64,000 nt of DNA from Methanobacterium formicicum DSM 3637. GTDB lineage: Archaea; Methanobacteriota; Methanobacteria; Methanobacteriales; Methanobacteriaceae. Made by a program: the position numbers and the translations under genes. The notes beneath the pieces are model-generated. The model searched no databases, had not been told where the DNA came from, and saw nothing but the letters and a program-made list of their open reading frames with translations. Location: NCBI RefSeq assembly GCF_000302455.1, contig NZ_AMPO01000002.1, positions 124,001 to 188,000 of the forward strand. The letters are read 5' to 3'. Shown here in pieces: positions 1 to 14,116 of this stretch; the first letter of the stretch is position 1; each line of letters starts with the position of its first letter.

Positions 1-161
1 ATATAGGTAGTGTGACTGGATCTGTAACTGCTGCTGCTCGTAAAACAGAGGGTGGTAATGGACTTCTAACAGTTTCAATAACTAAAGGTGGAAAAACACT
101 TGCCTCACAAAGTACCTCTGCTCCATGGGGCGGGGCTACTGCAGTTGCCACTGGCATCTGA
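1..161 (+). CDS. C-terminal fragment of an unidentified protein (5' end outside window)
   Basis: An open frame runs in from the left edge and stops with TGA at 159-161. The last ~52 residues are rich in Gly, Ser, Thr and Ala and alternate short polar stretches (for example LLTVSITKGGKTLASQSTS), which looks like a beta-rich extracellular or low-complexity tail. Codon use fits a real gene (no rare-codon noise), and a T-rich stretch follows the stop. I do not recognise the family, and the N-terminus that would decide export is missing. Confidence 0.6.
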   Translation, partial: IGSVTGSVTAAARKTEGGNGLLTVSITKGGKTLASQSTSAPWGGATAVATGI

Positions 162-186
162 TTTTTTTATTTTTTTATTTTTTTTG
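162..186 (+). terminator. T-rich archaeal-type terminator
   Basis: Three T-runs of 7, 7 and 8 bases separated by single A residues directly follow the stop codon of the left-edge gene. Archaeal RNA polymerase terminates on such oligo-T tracts without a hairpin. Confidence 0.6.
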
Positions 187-222
187 GGGAATTAAAGAGA
201 TTTAAAAAAAGATTAAAAAAAA

Positions 223-618
223 TTATTTTACCAGCATCACTGGTACTGATATCTTTTTTATGGCATTTTCTGCTACACTACCCATTATAAGCCTTTCCAG
301 ACCGGTTTTACCATGGGTGCTTAGTATTACCAGATCTGCACCTGCCTTCTGGGCAATTTTAGCCATATCATTGGTAGGGCTTCCAACAATCAGTATCTCA
401 TGGACATCCACATCCATTTCATTACCCTTTTTTTGCACATCCCTTAAAATGCTTTTACCCTCTTCTTCTAACACTTCATAGGGATATATGAGTTTATCAT
501 CAATAATGTGAACTGCTACAACTACAGAACCCAGTTTTTTGGCCAGGGCTAATGCAGTGTCTTCAGCCTTTTTAGAATACTCTGATCCGTCAGTTGGAAC
601 CATTATGGTGTTAAACAT
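223..618 (-). CDS. Universal stress protein, UspA family
   Basis: Single UspA domain (about 131 residues, usual length for one domain). The N-terminus has the family signature strand followed by PTDGS, and the C-terminal half has THGKTGLERLIMGSVAE, which matches the ATP-binding G-x2-G-x9-GS loop except that the first glycine is serine. It is therefore probably of the nucleotide-binding MJ0577 type; its cellular role is not defined by sequence. A longer ATG exists 21 bases upstream (639), but AGGAG lies inside that extension with good spacing to the ATG at 618, so the shorter start is chosen. It is monocistronic. Confidence 0.9.
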   Translation of the reverse strand: MFNTIMVPTDGSEYSKKAEDTALALAKKLGSVVVAVHIIDDKLIYPYEVLEEEGKSILRDVQKKGNEMDVDVHEILIVGSPTNDMAKIAQKAGADLVILSTHGKTGLERLIMGSVAENAIKKISVPVMLVK

Positions 619-829
619 TTTTTTATACTCCTGTTTCATTATTTATGGTGTTCACTAAATTTTTAATATTCAGTTTTGGATTTTTCAATATTCAGCTTTA
701 AATTTTGCAATACCCAATTTTTATTTTAATATTTTTTTCCCTGTATCTTTTGTATTGCATCAATCCACTTATTTTATTCCCTTCCCATTATTAAACTCAT
801 ATTTACAGGAATTATTCCTAGCACCAGAT

Positions 830-1381
830 TCAATCCACTTTCCGGCGATGATCTCCCACCACAAAGTCTTTTCCACCTAAATGGAGAATGGGGTTCACAG
901 ATTCCACATCCAGAAGTCCTTCCTTAATGGCGTCTTCACGGACACCAACTTTCAAAACCCGACCAACTATTAACTGGTGATCACCACATTCACGGGTAAA
1001 TTCAACCTTGCACTCCATATGAGCCACACATTCTTTGATCCAGGGTGGTGTAACTTCAAGGGAATCCATTTCAGTTAATTCTGCTTTTTCTATTTCACTA
1101 ACTCCCTGAGGGAATTTTTCACCGGTAACCCAGAGTTCATTGAGGATATCTGCGGTGGGGATGTTCACCACAAATTCATTAGTTTCTTCCAGGTTCTGGT
1201 AAGTGTGGTGCCGGGGAACTGATGCCACAGCGATTAATGGGGGATTCACAGATACAGGCATGGTAAAAGAGAATGGAGCAGCGTTCACTTCTCCTTTTTT
1301 ACTCACCGTAGTCACTATTATAGTTGGGCGGGGTGCCAGTACCCGGTAAAAACTTTCAACATCTAGTTTTTTAAATTTCAT
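830..1381 (-). CDS. Flavin reductase-like FMN-binding split-barrel protein
   Basis: 183 residues of the DIM6/NTAB flavin reductase family. The N-terminal strand 'RPTIIVTTVSKKGEVNAAPFSF' region, the 'NPPLIAVAS' strand, 'NEFVVNIP' and the C-terminal 'HLGGKDF' are family landmarks for the FMN-binding split barrel. Methanogen members are usually annotated as flavoredoxin-like electron carriers or flavin reductases; which partner it serves cannot be told. AAGGAGAT precedes the ATG. It stands alone between a stress protein and atwA, transcribed in the same direction as both. Confidence 0.85.
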   Translation of the reverse strand: MKFKKLDVESFYRVLAPRPTIIVTTVSKKGEVNAAPFSFTMPVSVNPPLIAVASVPRHHTYQNLEETNEFVVNIPTADILNELWVTGEKFPQGVSEIEKAELTEMDSLEVTPPWIKECVAHMECKVEFTRECGDHQLIVGRVLKVGVREDAIKEGLLDVESVNPILHLGGKDFVVGDHRRKVD

Positions 1382-1674
1382 TGAAAAACATCTCCTTGAT
1401 TAAATCTCACTTGGTTAATATTATTCAATTGGCATCTATTAAAAATTCAGTTTTGTTAATTCAGTTATTAAAAAAACTAATTGGAATTTTAAACTAATTG
1501 GAATGTTAAAATTTCAATCTATTAATTAATGTAATTAATCCAATTTCTATTCAATCAAATAAATATTTCTATAATTCAAATAATAAATTCAATGTGGATC
1601 AATCTCAATATTTCGGCCAATCTACGTACCATGTTATCTCCATGAACACCATACACGTGATTAATCGTTAAGAG

Positions 1675-1889
1675 CACTCCTGAAATAATATCAATCTTCA
1701 GAAATCTCCAAATATGATTAAACTACTGGAAATGCTCCTGAAGTTTTATTAATCATATTGGATACTTCTAAATGTTTTAAATTAGTGGAATGCTCCTGAA
1801 GTCTGATTGATCTTTTGGATACTCCTGAAATGTGATAACTTTCTGGAATATCCTTATATGATTGATCTTCAGGAATACTACTTAGTTGA

Positions 1890-1900
<11 letters not shown>
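1675..1900. repeat. Degenerate tandem array, about 8 units of 27-32 bp
   Basis: The spacer downstream of atwA is built from imperfect units of the form AATGCTCCTGAAGT followed by TGATTGATCTTTTGG. Recognisable unit starts lie near 1675, 1703, 1731, 1762, 1789, 1819, 1847 and 1874; the exact string TGCTCCTGAAGT occurs twice (1733-1744 and 1791-1802). The last unit runs into the atwA stop codon. The rest of the spacer (1382-1674) is AT-rich with no gene that I can support. Confidence 0.6.
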
Positions 1901-3623
<1,723 letters not shown>

Positions 3624-4248
3624 CCTGTATCACCCATTATACATTGTTATGTTTATAATATTGAATTAGTCTCTTTGAATTGAATTAGTCTCTTGAAATC
3701 AATTAGTCTCTAGAAAATTCATTTTTCATTGAAGTATCAAGACTGATCTCTTTTCATATTAAACTTAATCTCTTTTTAATATCCCATGATATATAGATGT
3801 TGTTTGGTTTTTTAAATTAACTATCATAAACCTCTTTTAGAATTAATCTCCCGGGATATTAACTATCTTTTTAAATATTTTGGCTTTATAATCACTTCAT
3901 TTTTTTTAATATACTTATTTCTGTATTCAATTTACTTTATCTTCTCTAATCATTTGTTATTCTGGAATTTATAAGTGCCCCCTTTAAATTAGCTATCTTG
4001 AGCCATGTTTGGTTAATTATTTATGCGGGTTGAAAGAGAGAAGTATTTAAAATAAAAATCATCATAAGAAAATTTAAATCACGGTAAAATTGACATAAAA
4101 ATGATCATAAGATACTTTACAAGAAATCTATTTAAATCGATATATAACATATCTAGTTAAGTTTCAAATCATGTATTAAATCTAAATACAATTTTCAGTG
4201 ATATGATACGTGATTAATTCTATTACCCTACTAATTTGGTGTTTTACT
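3624..4248. other. Divergent intergenic region between atwA and nadM
   Basis: AT-rich 625-bp spacer with no supported gene. It holds three copies of AATTAGTCTCT (3664-3674, 3683-3693, 3701-3711), spaced 18-19 bp, close to the atwA start, and a TATA-like ATATATAAC at about 4139-4147, roughly 105 bp before nadM. The repeated hexamer-like sites could be regulatory, but nothing shows this directly. Confidence 0.4.
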
Positions 4249-4773
4249 ATGAGAGGACTTCTGGTTGGGAGAATGCAACCCGTGCACAGGGGACATATCC
4301 AGGTTATTGAAAGGATCCTGGATGAAGTGGAAGAAGTAATCATTGGAATAGGCAGTGCACAGGTCAGCCACAGTATTAAAGACCCCTTCACAGCAGGTGA
4401 AAGGGTGATGATGATCACCAAGGCCCTGGCAGAAAATAACGTGGATGCTTCACGTTACTACGTTATACCAGTGCAGGATATTGAATGCAACTCCATCTGG
4501 GTGGCCCATATGGAAATGTTAACACCCCCATTTGAACACGTGTATTCCGGTAACCCTCTGGTACAGAGACTTTTCACTGAAAAGGGATACCAAGTTACTG
4601 AACCACCATTATTCAATAGAAAAAGTTATTCTGGGACAGAAGTCAGGCGAAGAATGCTTTCAGGCGATAAATGGGAAGAATTAGTCCCACAATCAGTGAT
4701 AAAAGCCATTAATGAAATTGATGGTATTTCCAGAATTAAACAGTTAGCTAGACGTGAGGTAAGCGAAGTATGA
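4249..4773 (+). CDS. nadM: Nicotinamide-nucleotide adenylyltransferase, archaeal type
   Basis: 174 residues, the length of archaeal NadM. It forms NAD+ from NMN and ATP. The nucleotidyltransferase motif G-R-M-Q-P-V-H-R-G-H (residues 7-16, with H13 and H16 as the HxGH pair) and the C-terminal SYSGTEVRRRM motif (ISGT-x-x-R class) are present. The ATG at 4249 is chosen because GGTG lies 7 bases upstream; an in-frame start at 4210 would add 13 residues that do not fit the family. The stop overlaps the next gene by 4 bases (ATGA), so translation is probably coupled. Confidence 0.93.
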   Translation: MRGLLVGRMQPVHRGHIQVIERILDEVEEVIIGIGSAQVSHSIKDPFTAGERVMMITKALAENNVDASRYYVIPVQDIECNSIWVAHMEMLTPPFEHVYSGNPLVQRLFTEKGYQVTEPPLFNRKSYSGTEVRRRMLSGDKWEELVPQSVIKAINEIDGISRIKQLARREVSEV

Positions 4774-5210
4774 TAATAGCCAGAATTATTTCAGATTATG
4801 AAGAAATCATCACCTTGAATGATTTAACCAAACAGATTAAAAAAAGCAGCTCTATCCGCGAGTGTGGTGCTATATTCACCTTTGAAGGAATTGTCAGAGG
4901 TAAAGATGATGCTAAAACCACGGATAAACTCGCACTCACCACCCCTGACACTGCAAAAACTGAAAATGAACTTGAAAACATTTTAGTTCAGGTTCAGGAA
5001 AAACACGGGGTGAACGATATTGCAGTGGTTCATTATCTGGGTCAGTTCAAGCCAGGTGATCCTCTATTCCTGGTGGCAGTATCTGGAGGGCACCGGCATG
5101 AAACCAGGGCTGCACTGGAAGAAATAATTGAAAGGGTTAAATATGAACTGGACTTTAAAAAAGTGGAAGAAGGCAGTGCAGGCAGTAACATCATCATGTC
5201 TGGGGGTTAA
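4770..5210 (+). CDS. moaE: Molybdopterin synthase catalytic subunit, MoaE-like
   Basis: 146 residues. MoaE landmarks in order: GAIFTFEGIVRG near residue 33, 'AVVHYLGQFKPGDPLFLVAVS' region near 88-108, GGHRHETRAALEEIIERVK, and the C-terminal VKYELDFKKVEEG that carries the active-site lysines. It transfers sulfur to cyclic pyranopterin during molybdopterin formation, needed here for tungsten/molybdenum formylmethanofuran dehydrogenase. It starts inside the nadM stop codon (ATGA). The N-terminal ~30 residues are longer than usual. The cofactor gene mobA lies 4 kb further on. Confidence 0.85.
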   Translation: MIIARIISDYEEIITLNDLTKQIKKSSSIRECGAIFTFEGIVRGKDDAKTTDKLALTTPDTAKTENELENILVQVQEKHGVNDIAVVHYLGQFKPGDPLFLVAVSGGHRHETRAALEEIIERVKYELDFKKVEEGSAGSNIIMSGG

Positions 5211-5264
5211 ATTAAATTTAGTATTAAATAGGGGTTCTAAATTGGAAATATCATGGTATAACAT

Positions 5265-5302
5265 ATGGGGGTTACATATGAATTGCATGGGGGTTACATA
5301 TG
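5265..5302 (+). repeat. Duplicated ribosome-binding/start region
   Basis: The 16-mer ATGGGGGTTACATATG occurs at 5265-5280 and again at 5287-5302, period 22. Each copy carries a G5 Shine-Dalgarno-like run and ends in ATG. The second ATG (5300) starts the HD-domain gene. The first ATG (5278) opens a 13-codon frame that ends at 5317-5319, overlapping the real gene in another frame. Confidence 0.75.
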
Positions 5303-6457
5303 AAGTCTATCCGGGATAGTGTCCATGGGGACCTTCATTTAGAGGAGTTTGAAGTTAGATTAACAGATACTCCTGAAATACAGCGCCTGAGAAGGATCAA
5401 ACAGCTAGGATTCACTTACCTGGTGTACCCTGGTGCCAATCACAGCCGTTTCGAACACTCCATAGGAACCATGTACCTGGCATCAAGACTGGCCCGGAAC
5501 CTCCAGCTGGATGAAGACACCCATACCCTGGTGCGAAGCTGTGCTCTGCTCCATGATGCTGGTCACGGACCGTTTTCTCATGTATCAGAACGGGTACTTG
5601 ATTCATCCCACGAAGAACTAACCTCTAAACTCATTAAAGAATCACAGTTAGGAGATATTTTATCTGAAAAGTTTTCAGTGAAGGAAGTTTTAAAGGTCAT
5701 CAATGGCGAAGGTCCTCTGGGGCAGATAATATCTGGAGAACTGGATGTAGACCGTATGGACTACTTATTACGGGATTCTCATTATACTGGAGTTGCTTAT
5801 GGAGTCATAGATGTGGAGCGACTTATTTACAACATGAAACTGGATGATGGAATCCTCCTCCTCCAAAGTAAAGGTGTTCAGGCTGCTGAATCCATGCTAC
5901 TGGCACGATATTTCATGTACCCCAGCGTTTACCAGCATCACACCACCCGAATTGTTAACTCCATGTTCAGACGGTGCCTGGGGAAACTCCTGGAAAAAAA
6001 GGTTATCAATGAACATGAAATCTACCGTTACGATGATACCGATATTATTTCACTGGCCAGATCAGAAGAAGGTTACATTCAAGATATTATGGGGAGATTG
6101 GATACCAGACAGCTTTACAAACGAGTATATTCTCTGAAATTTGATGATATTGATAATCCTAAACGTATATTCCAGATGAGTGATTTGACTATCCAGAAAG
6201 TAGAAGAAGAGATAGCTGGTGATCTGGGTGTTGATAAAGATTTTATACTGGTTGATGTTCCAGAATATCCAATTTTCCATGAAATGTCCACTCCTGTATC
6301 TCTCAATGGAGACACAGTAATGCTGGGGGATATTTCCAACCTGGTTATGGCCTTAAAAGATGTCCGTTTCAACCATGCGGACCTGTGTATATATCTCCCT
6401 GAAGAATACGCAGATTCTGCCTCTAAACTTAATTTTATTGATTATTTGAATCTCTAA
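5300..6457 (+). CDS. HD-superfamily phosphohydrolase (SAMHD1/dGTPase-like)
   Basis: 385 residues. The N-terminal pattern 'RIKQLGFTYLVYPGANHSRF' followed by EHSIG, then LLHDAGHGPFSH (H85-D86), and LDVDRMDYLLRDS further on, is the hallmark set of the SAMHD1-like HD proteins; H53, H85, D86 and an Asp in DVDRMDY would be metal ligands. Members hydrolyse dNTPs or other nucleotides; the substrate is not predictable here. It follows moaE by 89 bp on the same strand. The ATG at 5300 follows the second copy of a duplicated ribosome-binding region. Confidence 0.88.
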   Translation: MKSIRDSVHGDLHLEEFEVRLTDTPEIQRLRRIKQLGFTYLVYPGANHSRFEHSIGTMYLASRLARNLQLDEDTHTLVRSCALLHDAGHGPFSHVSERVLDSSHEELTSKLIKESQLGDILSEKFSVKEVLKVINGEGPLGQIISGELDVDRMDYLLRDSHYTGVAYGVIDVERLIYNMKLDDGILLLQSKGVQAAESMLLARYFMYPSVYQHHTTRIVNSMFRRCLGKLLEKKVINEHEIYRYDDTDIISLARSEEGYIQDIMGRLDTRQLYKRVYSLKFDDIDNPKRIFQMSDLTIQKVEEEIAGDLGVDKDFILVDVPEYPIFHEMSTPVSLNGDTVMLGDISNLVMALKDVRFNHADLCIYLPEEYADSASKLNFIDYLNL

Positions 6458-6660
6458 AAAAAGAATAATTGAATTCATATTCCTAAAACCGGATGTAAAT
6501 ATTGGGATTCAAGAATTTTAGGATGCAAGTATTCTGAATACAGGTATTTGAGTATATTTGGTATTTTGATGAAAAGGGTAAATTAATCAGATAGAGTACC
6601 TGAATAATTTATTTACTTGAATTATCTCATTAGAACAGTTATTTAATAAAAAGGTATGAT

Positions 6661-7220
<560 letters not shown>

Positions 7221-7224
<4 letters not shown>

Positions 7225-7784
7225 TCCCGGATGATGAGTTCATCCAGACCAAGAACGTTCCAGGGCCTACCAAGGAAGAGGTAAGGTGCCTGGTGATGTG
7301 CAAAGCCAATATATCCTCACAGGACACCGTGGTTGATGTGGGATGTGGTAGTGGTGGATTGACACTGGAATCAGCCCAAAGAGCATTAAATGTCATTGCA
7401 TTTGATAAAAATCCTGAAGCCATAGATTTAACCCGAAAAAACCTGGAAAAACACGGTTTAACCAGTAAAGTTCAGCTTTTGGAGGGAGATGCCCTCCAGG
7501 TACTGGAAGGTATTAACTCCTTTGATGTAATTCTCGTTGGTGGTAGCAGTGGTGATCTTCCCCTAATAATAAAACAGGGATATGAAAAGCTTAAAGAAAA
7601 TGGTAGAATTGTGATAACATCCATTCTCCTGGAAACTAGAGTGGAAGCAGTTAATGCCATTAAAAACATTGGACTAGTACCGGATGTGATTGAAGTAACC
7701 ATTGCCAAGGGTAAAATCACAGAAAGAGGAACCATGATGATGGGAAGAAACCCCATAACCATTATCTCAGCGGTGAAGGTCTAA
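7221..7784 (+). CDS. cbiT: Cobalt-precorrin-6B C15-methyltransferase (decarboxylating)
   Basis: 187 residues beginning MIPDDEF, as in the Methanothermobacter CbiT of known structure. The SAM-binding loop DVGCGSGG lies at 39-46, with a following acidic residue in AFDKNPEA and the late 'RGTMMMGRNPI' typical of CbiT. It methylates C15 and removes the ring-C acetate in anaerobic cobamide synthesis, feeding the corrinoid of the Mtr methyltransferase. A start at 7203 would overlap ubiX more; the ATG at 7221 gives an ATGA overlap with GGGAGAG upstream. Codons and spacing suggest one ubiX-cbiT transcript. Confidence 0.93.
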
Positions 7785-7913
7785 CTGTAAAATGTTAAGC
7801 TGTAAGGTAAAAATGTTAATAATCTACACTTTCCGGGATTAACACTTCTCCTGATTAAGATTAGTACTGATTCAAAATTGATAATAGATAAAAATAGAAA
7901 ATAGGTGAAATTA

Positions 7914-8681
<768 letters not shown>

Positions 8682-8796
8682 TTGAAAAAATATGAGAGTA
8701 GGATTACTATAAATTCAATAGTAGGATTATAACAACTTCAACAAATTTCCTATTTTTTTTATTCTTTGAAATTATTTAAAATCATAACCGAACTGG

Positions 8797-8803
8797 TTTA
8801 TAA
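8797..8803 (+). promoter_or_regulatory. TATA box of the pseudomurein-binding-repeat gene
   Basis: TTTATAA preceded by a CCGAAC purine/GC stretch (BRE-like), about 70 bp before the start codon. This places transcription start near 8825-8830 and leaves a leader of about 50 nt. Confidence 0.55.
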
Positions 8804-8875
8804 CAACCGAGTATTTCCGCAACCTTTTTAAGTGGTGCTACCAATAAAATTAAAAAACTAAATGTGGTTGATTTA

Positions 8876-9112
<237 letters not shown>

Positions 9113-9376
9113 TTCAAACCAATTTCACTGTTTATTTCCCCAAATCATCAAAATCTCTTAAATCCATAAAAATGTGTAATCTCCTTTTTTTACCTATCTA
9201 GGATTATCTAAAATAAGTAAAGAGTTCACAGAGATAAATTACTTTATAAATTCTATTAAGGCAATAATTGATTTTAAATCTTTATTTTGAGTTAACATAC
9301 TACAAATTTAGTTTTATAACTAACAGATAAATCATTAATTTAAGATTTAACCATTAAAATAAATTTAAAACGTCAT

Positions 9377-10000
9377 CTATTTTCTCAAAGATGTAGGTAC
9401 ATCATCTGGACGATTTAAATTAATAAAACTCTTTTTATCTGGATCTAAAGTTTTAACATCAACATAGGCCACATTCAGTTTATCCAATAATGATTTAACA
9501 TTTCTAAAACCCTTTTCAAGCCGATCTTCAATTAGGGGAATGCATTCTTTATGGTAATATGAATGTAATGGTTCGGTTAATCCATCCGGCCACACTGGGA
9601 TTATGGCTTGAACTTCACTTTCTGCAGTTAATTCAAACATTTTATTTACAAAAAAATGTGAGATAAAAGGAGAATCACAGGGTAATAGTAGGGCTCCTCC
9701 TGATTTTATATTTAGTAAACCAGTGTATAATCCAAAAAGTGGCCCCTGATCAGTTTCAATATCGGTGACCATTTTAATTTCAGTGTTATGCTTATTTTTT
9801 TCAGTTTTAAAGTCATTAACACATTTTTTATATAAACCAAGTTGTTTTTCATCTCTTAAAACCAGTACGATCTCATCAACAATATCCATAACAATCTCTA
9901 AAGTATGGATAATCATAGGGGTCCCATTTAATTTCATTAATCCCTTATCCTGTCCCATACGTCGGCTCTGACCACCACAAAGGATTATACAGGACTTCAT
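9377..10000 (-). CDS. mobA: Molybdenum cofactor guanylyltransferase
   Basis: 207 residues. The nucleotidyltransferase signature LCGGQSRRMGQDKG (residues 6-19) matches LAGGxSxRMGxDK of MobA; PCDSPF near residue 105 holds the metal-binding Asp. It attaches GMP to molybdopterin, giving the guanine dinucleotide used by formylmethanofuran and formate dehydrogenases. Two ATGs compete: 10018 has no Shine-Dalgarno, while the one at 10000 has GAGGT 11 bases upstream, somewhat far; I choose the latter because the signature then lies at the usual distance. It is monocistronic. Confidence 0.85.
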   Translation of the reverse strand: MKSCIILCGGQSRRMGQDKGLMKLNGTPMIIHTLEIVMDIVDEIVLVLRDEKQLGLYKKCVNDFKTEKNKHNTEIKMVTDIETDQGPLFGLYTGLLNIKSGGALLLPCDSPFISHFFVNKMFELTAESEVQAIIPVWPDGLTEPLHSYYHKECIPLIEDRLEKGFRNVKSLLDKLNVAYVDVKTLDPDKKSFINLNRPDDVPTSLRK

Positions 10001-10182
10001 GAACTTTTTAAACCTCATTATTTGATTATTTTAAAACATAGGGTTTCATTTAATACGAAATTCATTTGAAAAATAGTGTTACCGGTTAAAGAGTGGTTAA
10101 TTAGTAATCATCACTTGAACTACCTTTTAATACCCTTTTTACTTTTAATTCCTTATTTTTTAAAAAAAAGATTTCCCCAACT

Positions 10183-11673
<1,491 letters not shown>

Positions 11674-12074
11674 AACATTTCTCCTCCATTCCACCTGAAG
11701 TGGATTAAAAATTAAAAGTGAATTTAAAATCACCAGCAGTGACCTTTTCCATCACCGTTGGATTCAACCTGTGATCACCTCTCTCTATAATTATTTAGAG
11801 ATAGTAGTCTATTAAGTTTAGCTGGTATTGGAAAATATTTTATCCCATTTTTTTAAAAAGTTTATATTTTTTAAAAAGTTTTATACCAACTAGTTATGGT
11901 AAGTACTTTGGTATTTACCTTGATTTTAAAGCTTTTATGCTATCATTTCTAGGTTTATACTTGTTAGAAATGTTTATGCCTTTAAAGGTTACCTTTTAAA
12001 GGTCTCGAACTTTTTAATTGATTTATTTCAGGGATCTTTATAATTTTAGGGACCCTTTAATAATTCTTTATTTT
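11674..12074. other. Intergenic region upstream of guaB
   Basis: No gene. It contains an inverted repeat TCTCTA (11782-11787) / TAGAGA (11796-11801) and, next to it, the palindrome GTGATCAC (11771-11778), both about 100 bp before guaB and possible operator or leader structure. Further out, TTTTTTAAAAAGTTTAT-like strings repeat near 11849 and 11867, flanked by the near-complementary arms AGCTGGTAT (11820-11828) and ATACCAACT (11883-11891). Confidence 0.4.
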
Positions 12075-12804
<730 letters not shown>

Positions 12805-12916
12805 TCTATTAATTATCAAGTCTTGTAACTAATATTTAAAACCTATGATTGTAAGTATGTGAATATTTATTTTTTAATTTTAAATTAATTTATTCTCTCT
12901 TGTTTTATTCCGTTAA

Positions 12917-14116
12917 CTATTTAAATGGCGTTCCTGATTTTTTAATATTATTTCGAATATTACCATGTTCTTCAGGGTATTTACCTTCTTTAACAGATTC
13001 TTTCCTTAAATCCTCTAACATATCATTTATTGGTATTTCAACCGGACATTCCATAGTGCACTGACCACATAATGTACATTTGTAAAGGCCTGAATCATAA
13101 GAGACTTCACCATCAATAAAGTGGCTTAGAACTATACCTTTACCACCTAAATGACGTAAATAACCGAATTCTGGGCCGAGGGTAGTGTATACTGGGCAGT
13201 TAACAATGCATGCTCCGCATCCAATACACCATAAACATTTTTCCTTCTCTTCAAGAGCCTGGGTTCGGCCATTATCTAAAAACACCACAACTACCCTTTT
13301 AGCACCGTACATGTCTTTCAATATGATCTGTTCAATATCTGCAGTTTTTGATGGGGAGGATATAACGTTCATGTAGGCCGGGACTTTTTTCCCGGTGGCG
13401 TAGATGGTTTCCAGTTTCACCACTGAAATTGCATCCTCCACTGTGGGCACCAGTTTATCAATACCTACCAGGATAATGTGGAGGTCCATCATGGTGAGCA
13501 GGCTTATATTACCTTCATTATGAACCATTACCAGTGAACCATCCTCTGCAGCTACTGAATTAGCACCAGTTATTCCAACACTGCAGTGGGGAATTTTTTC
13601 CAGAATATCGGTTTTCACAGCATCAAGAATAGCCGTAGGTTCAGCTTCAATTTCCCTTCCAAATTCGCAGGATATAATTTTAGAAATATTTTTCATATCC
13701 AGGTGGCATGCCGGCCCAATAGGGTGTGTGGGTCTACTTTTATCAAACTGTACAATTCTATCTCCCAGATCAGTTTCCAAAACTTCTATTCCATTTTCTT
13801 CAAGATATTCTGTGAGTTTTATTTCACCGGCGGTGTTGGACTTTGATTTGGCAATGAGATCTTCAGTTTTAACTAACTGATGAATGGCTTCCCTAGCTTC
13901 ATCGCCATTTTTTGCAATGATCACTTCAATCCCATTATCAATCAGGTTTTTTTCTGCTTTTTCAAGTAGCAAAGATAGCTGTTTGATGGAATTTGTTCTG
14001 ATCTTTTTAACCCTTTCTTTTAAATTGATAGTAGTTTCATCCTGAAGGAGGACTTCCCGTCTTTGGTTCAATTTAGTGAAGGAACGGTTCATAATGGTGA
14101 GTTGGGATTTATCCAT
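12917..14116 (-). CDS. LUD-domain iron-sulfur protein (LutB-like)
   Basis: 399 residues. The N-terminal two thirds form a LUD domain (TEDLIAKSKSNTAGEI, 'GITGANSVAAEDGSL', LVGIDKLVPT), followed by two ferredoxin motifs CLWCIGCGACIVNCP and CTLCGQCTMECP, each C-x2-C-x2-C-x3-C. This is the architecture of LutB in L-lactate utilisation, but methanogens of this group do not grow on lactate, so the electron donor is unknown. The ATG at 14116 lies inside the end of the upstream gene (8-bp overlap) and has AGGGGGTT before it. The pair is probably one cytosolic redox complex. Confidence 0.85.
   Translation of the reverse strand: MDKSQLTIMNRSFTKLNQRREVLLQDETTINLKERVKKIRTNSIKQLSLLLEKAEKNLIDNGIEVIIAKNGDEAREAIHQLVKTEDLIAKSKSNTAGEIKLTEYLEENGIEVLETDLGDRIVQFDKSRPTHPIGPACHLDMKNISKIISCEFGREIEAEPTAILDAVKTDILEKIPHCSVGITGANSVAAEDGSLVMVHNEGNISLLTMMDLHIILVGIDKLVPTVEDAISVVKLETIYATGKKVPAYMNVISSPSKTADIEQIILKDMYGAKRVVVVFLDNGRTQALEEKEKCLWCIGCGACIVNCPVYTTLGPEFGYLRHLGGKGIVLSHFIDGEVSYDSGLYKCTLCGQCTMECPVEIPINDMLEDLRKESVKEGKYPEEHGNIRNNIKKSGTPFK

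Noticed and set aside
4182..4421. Minus-strand ORF over the nadM start
   Set aside because: It is the complement of the conserved nadM N-terminus; the HxGH motif is on the plus strand.
5128..5319. ORF spanning the moaE end and the HD gene start
   Set aside because: Out-of-frame read-through of moaE; only its last 14 codons (from ATG 5278) are of interest, as a possible upstream frame.
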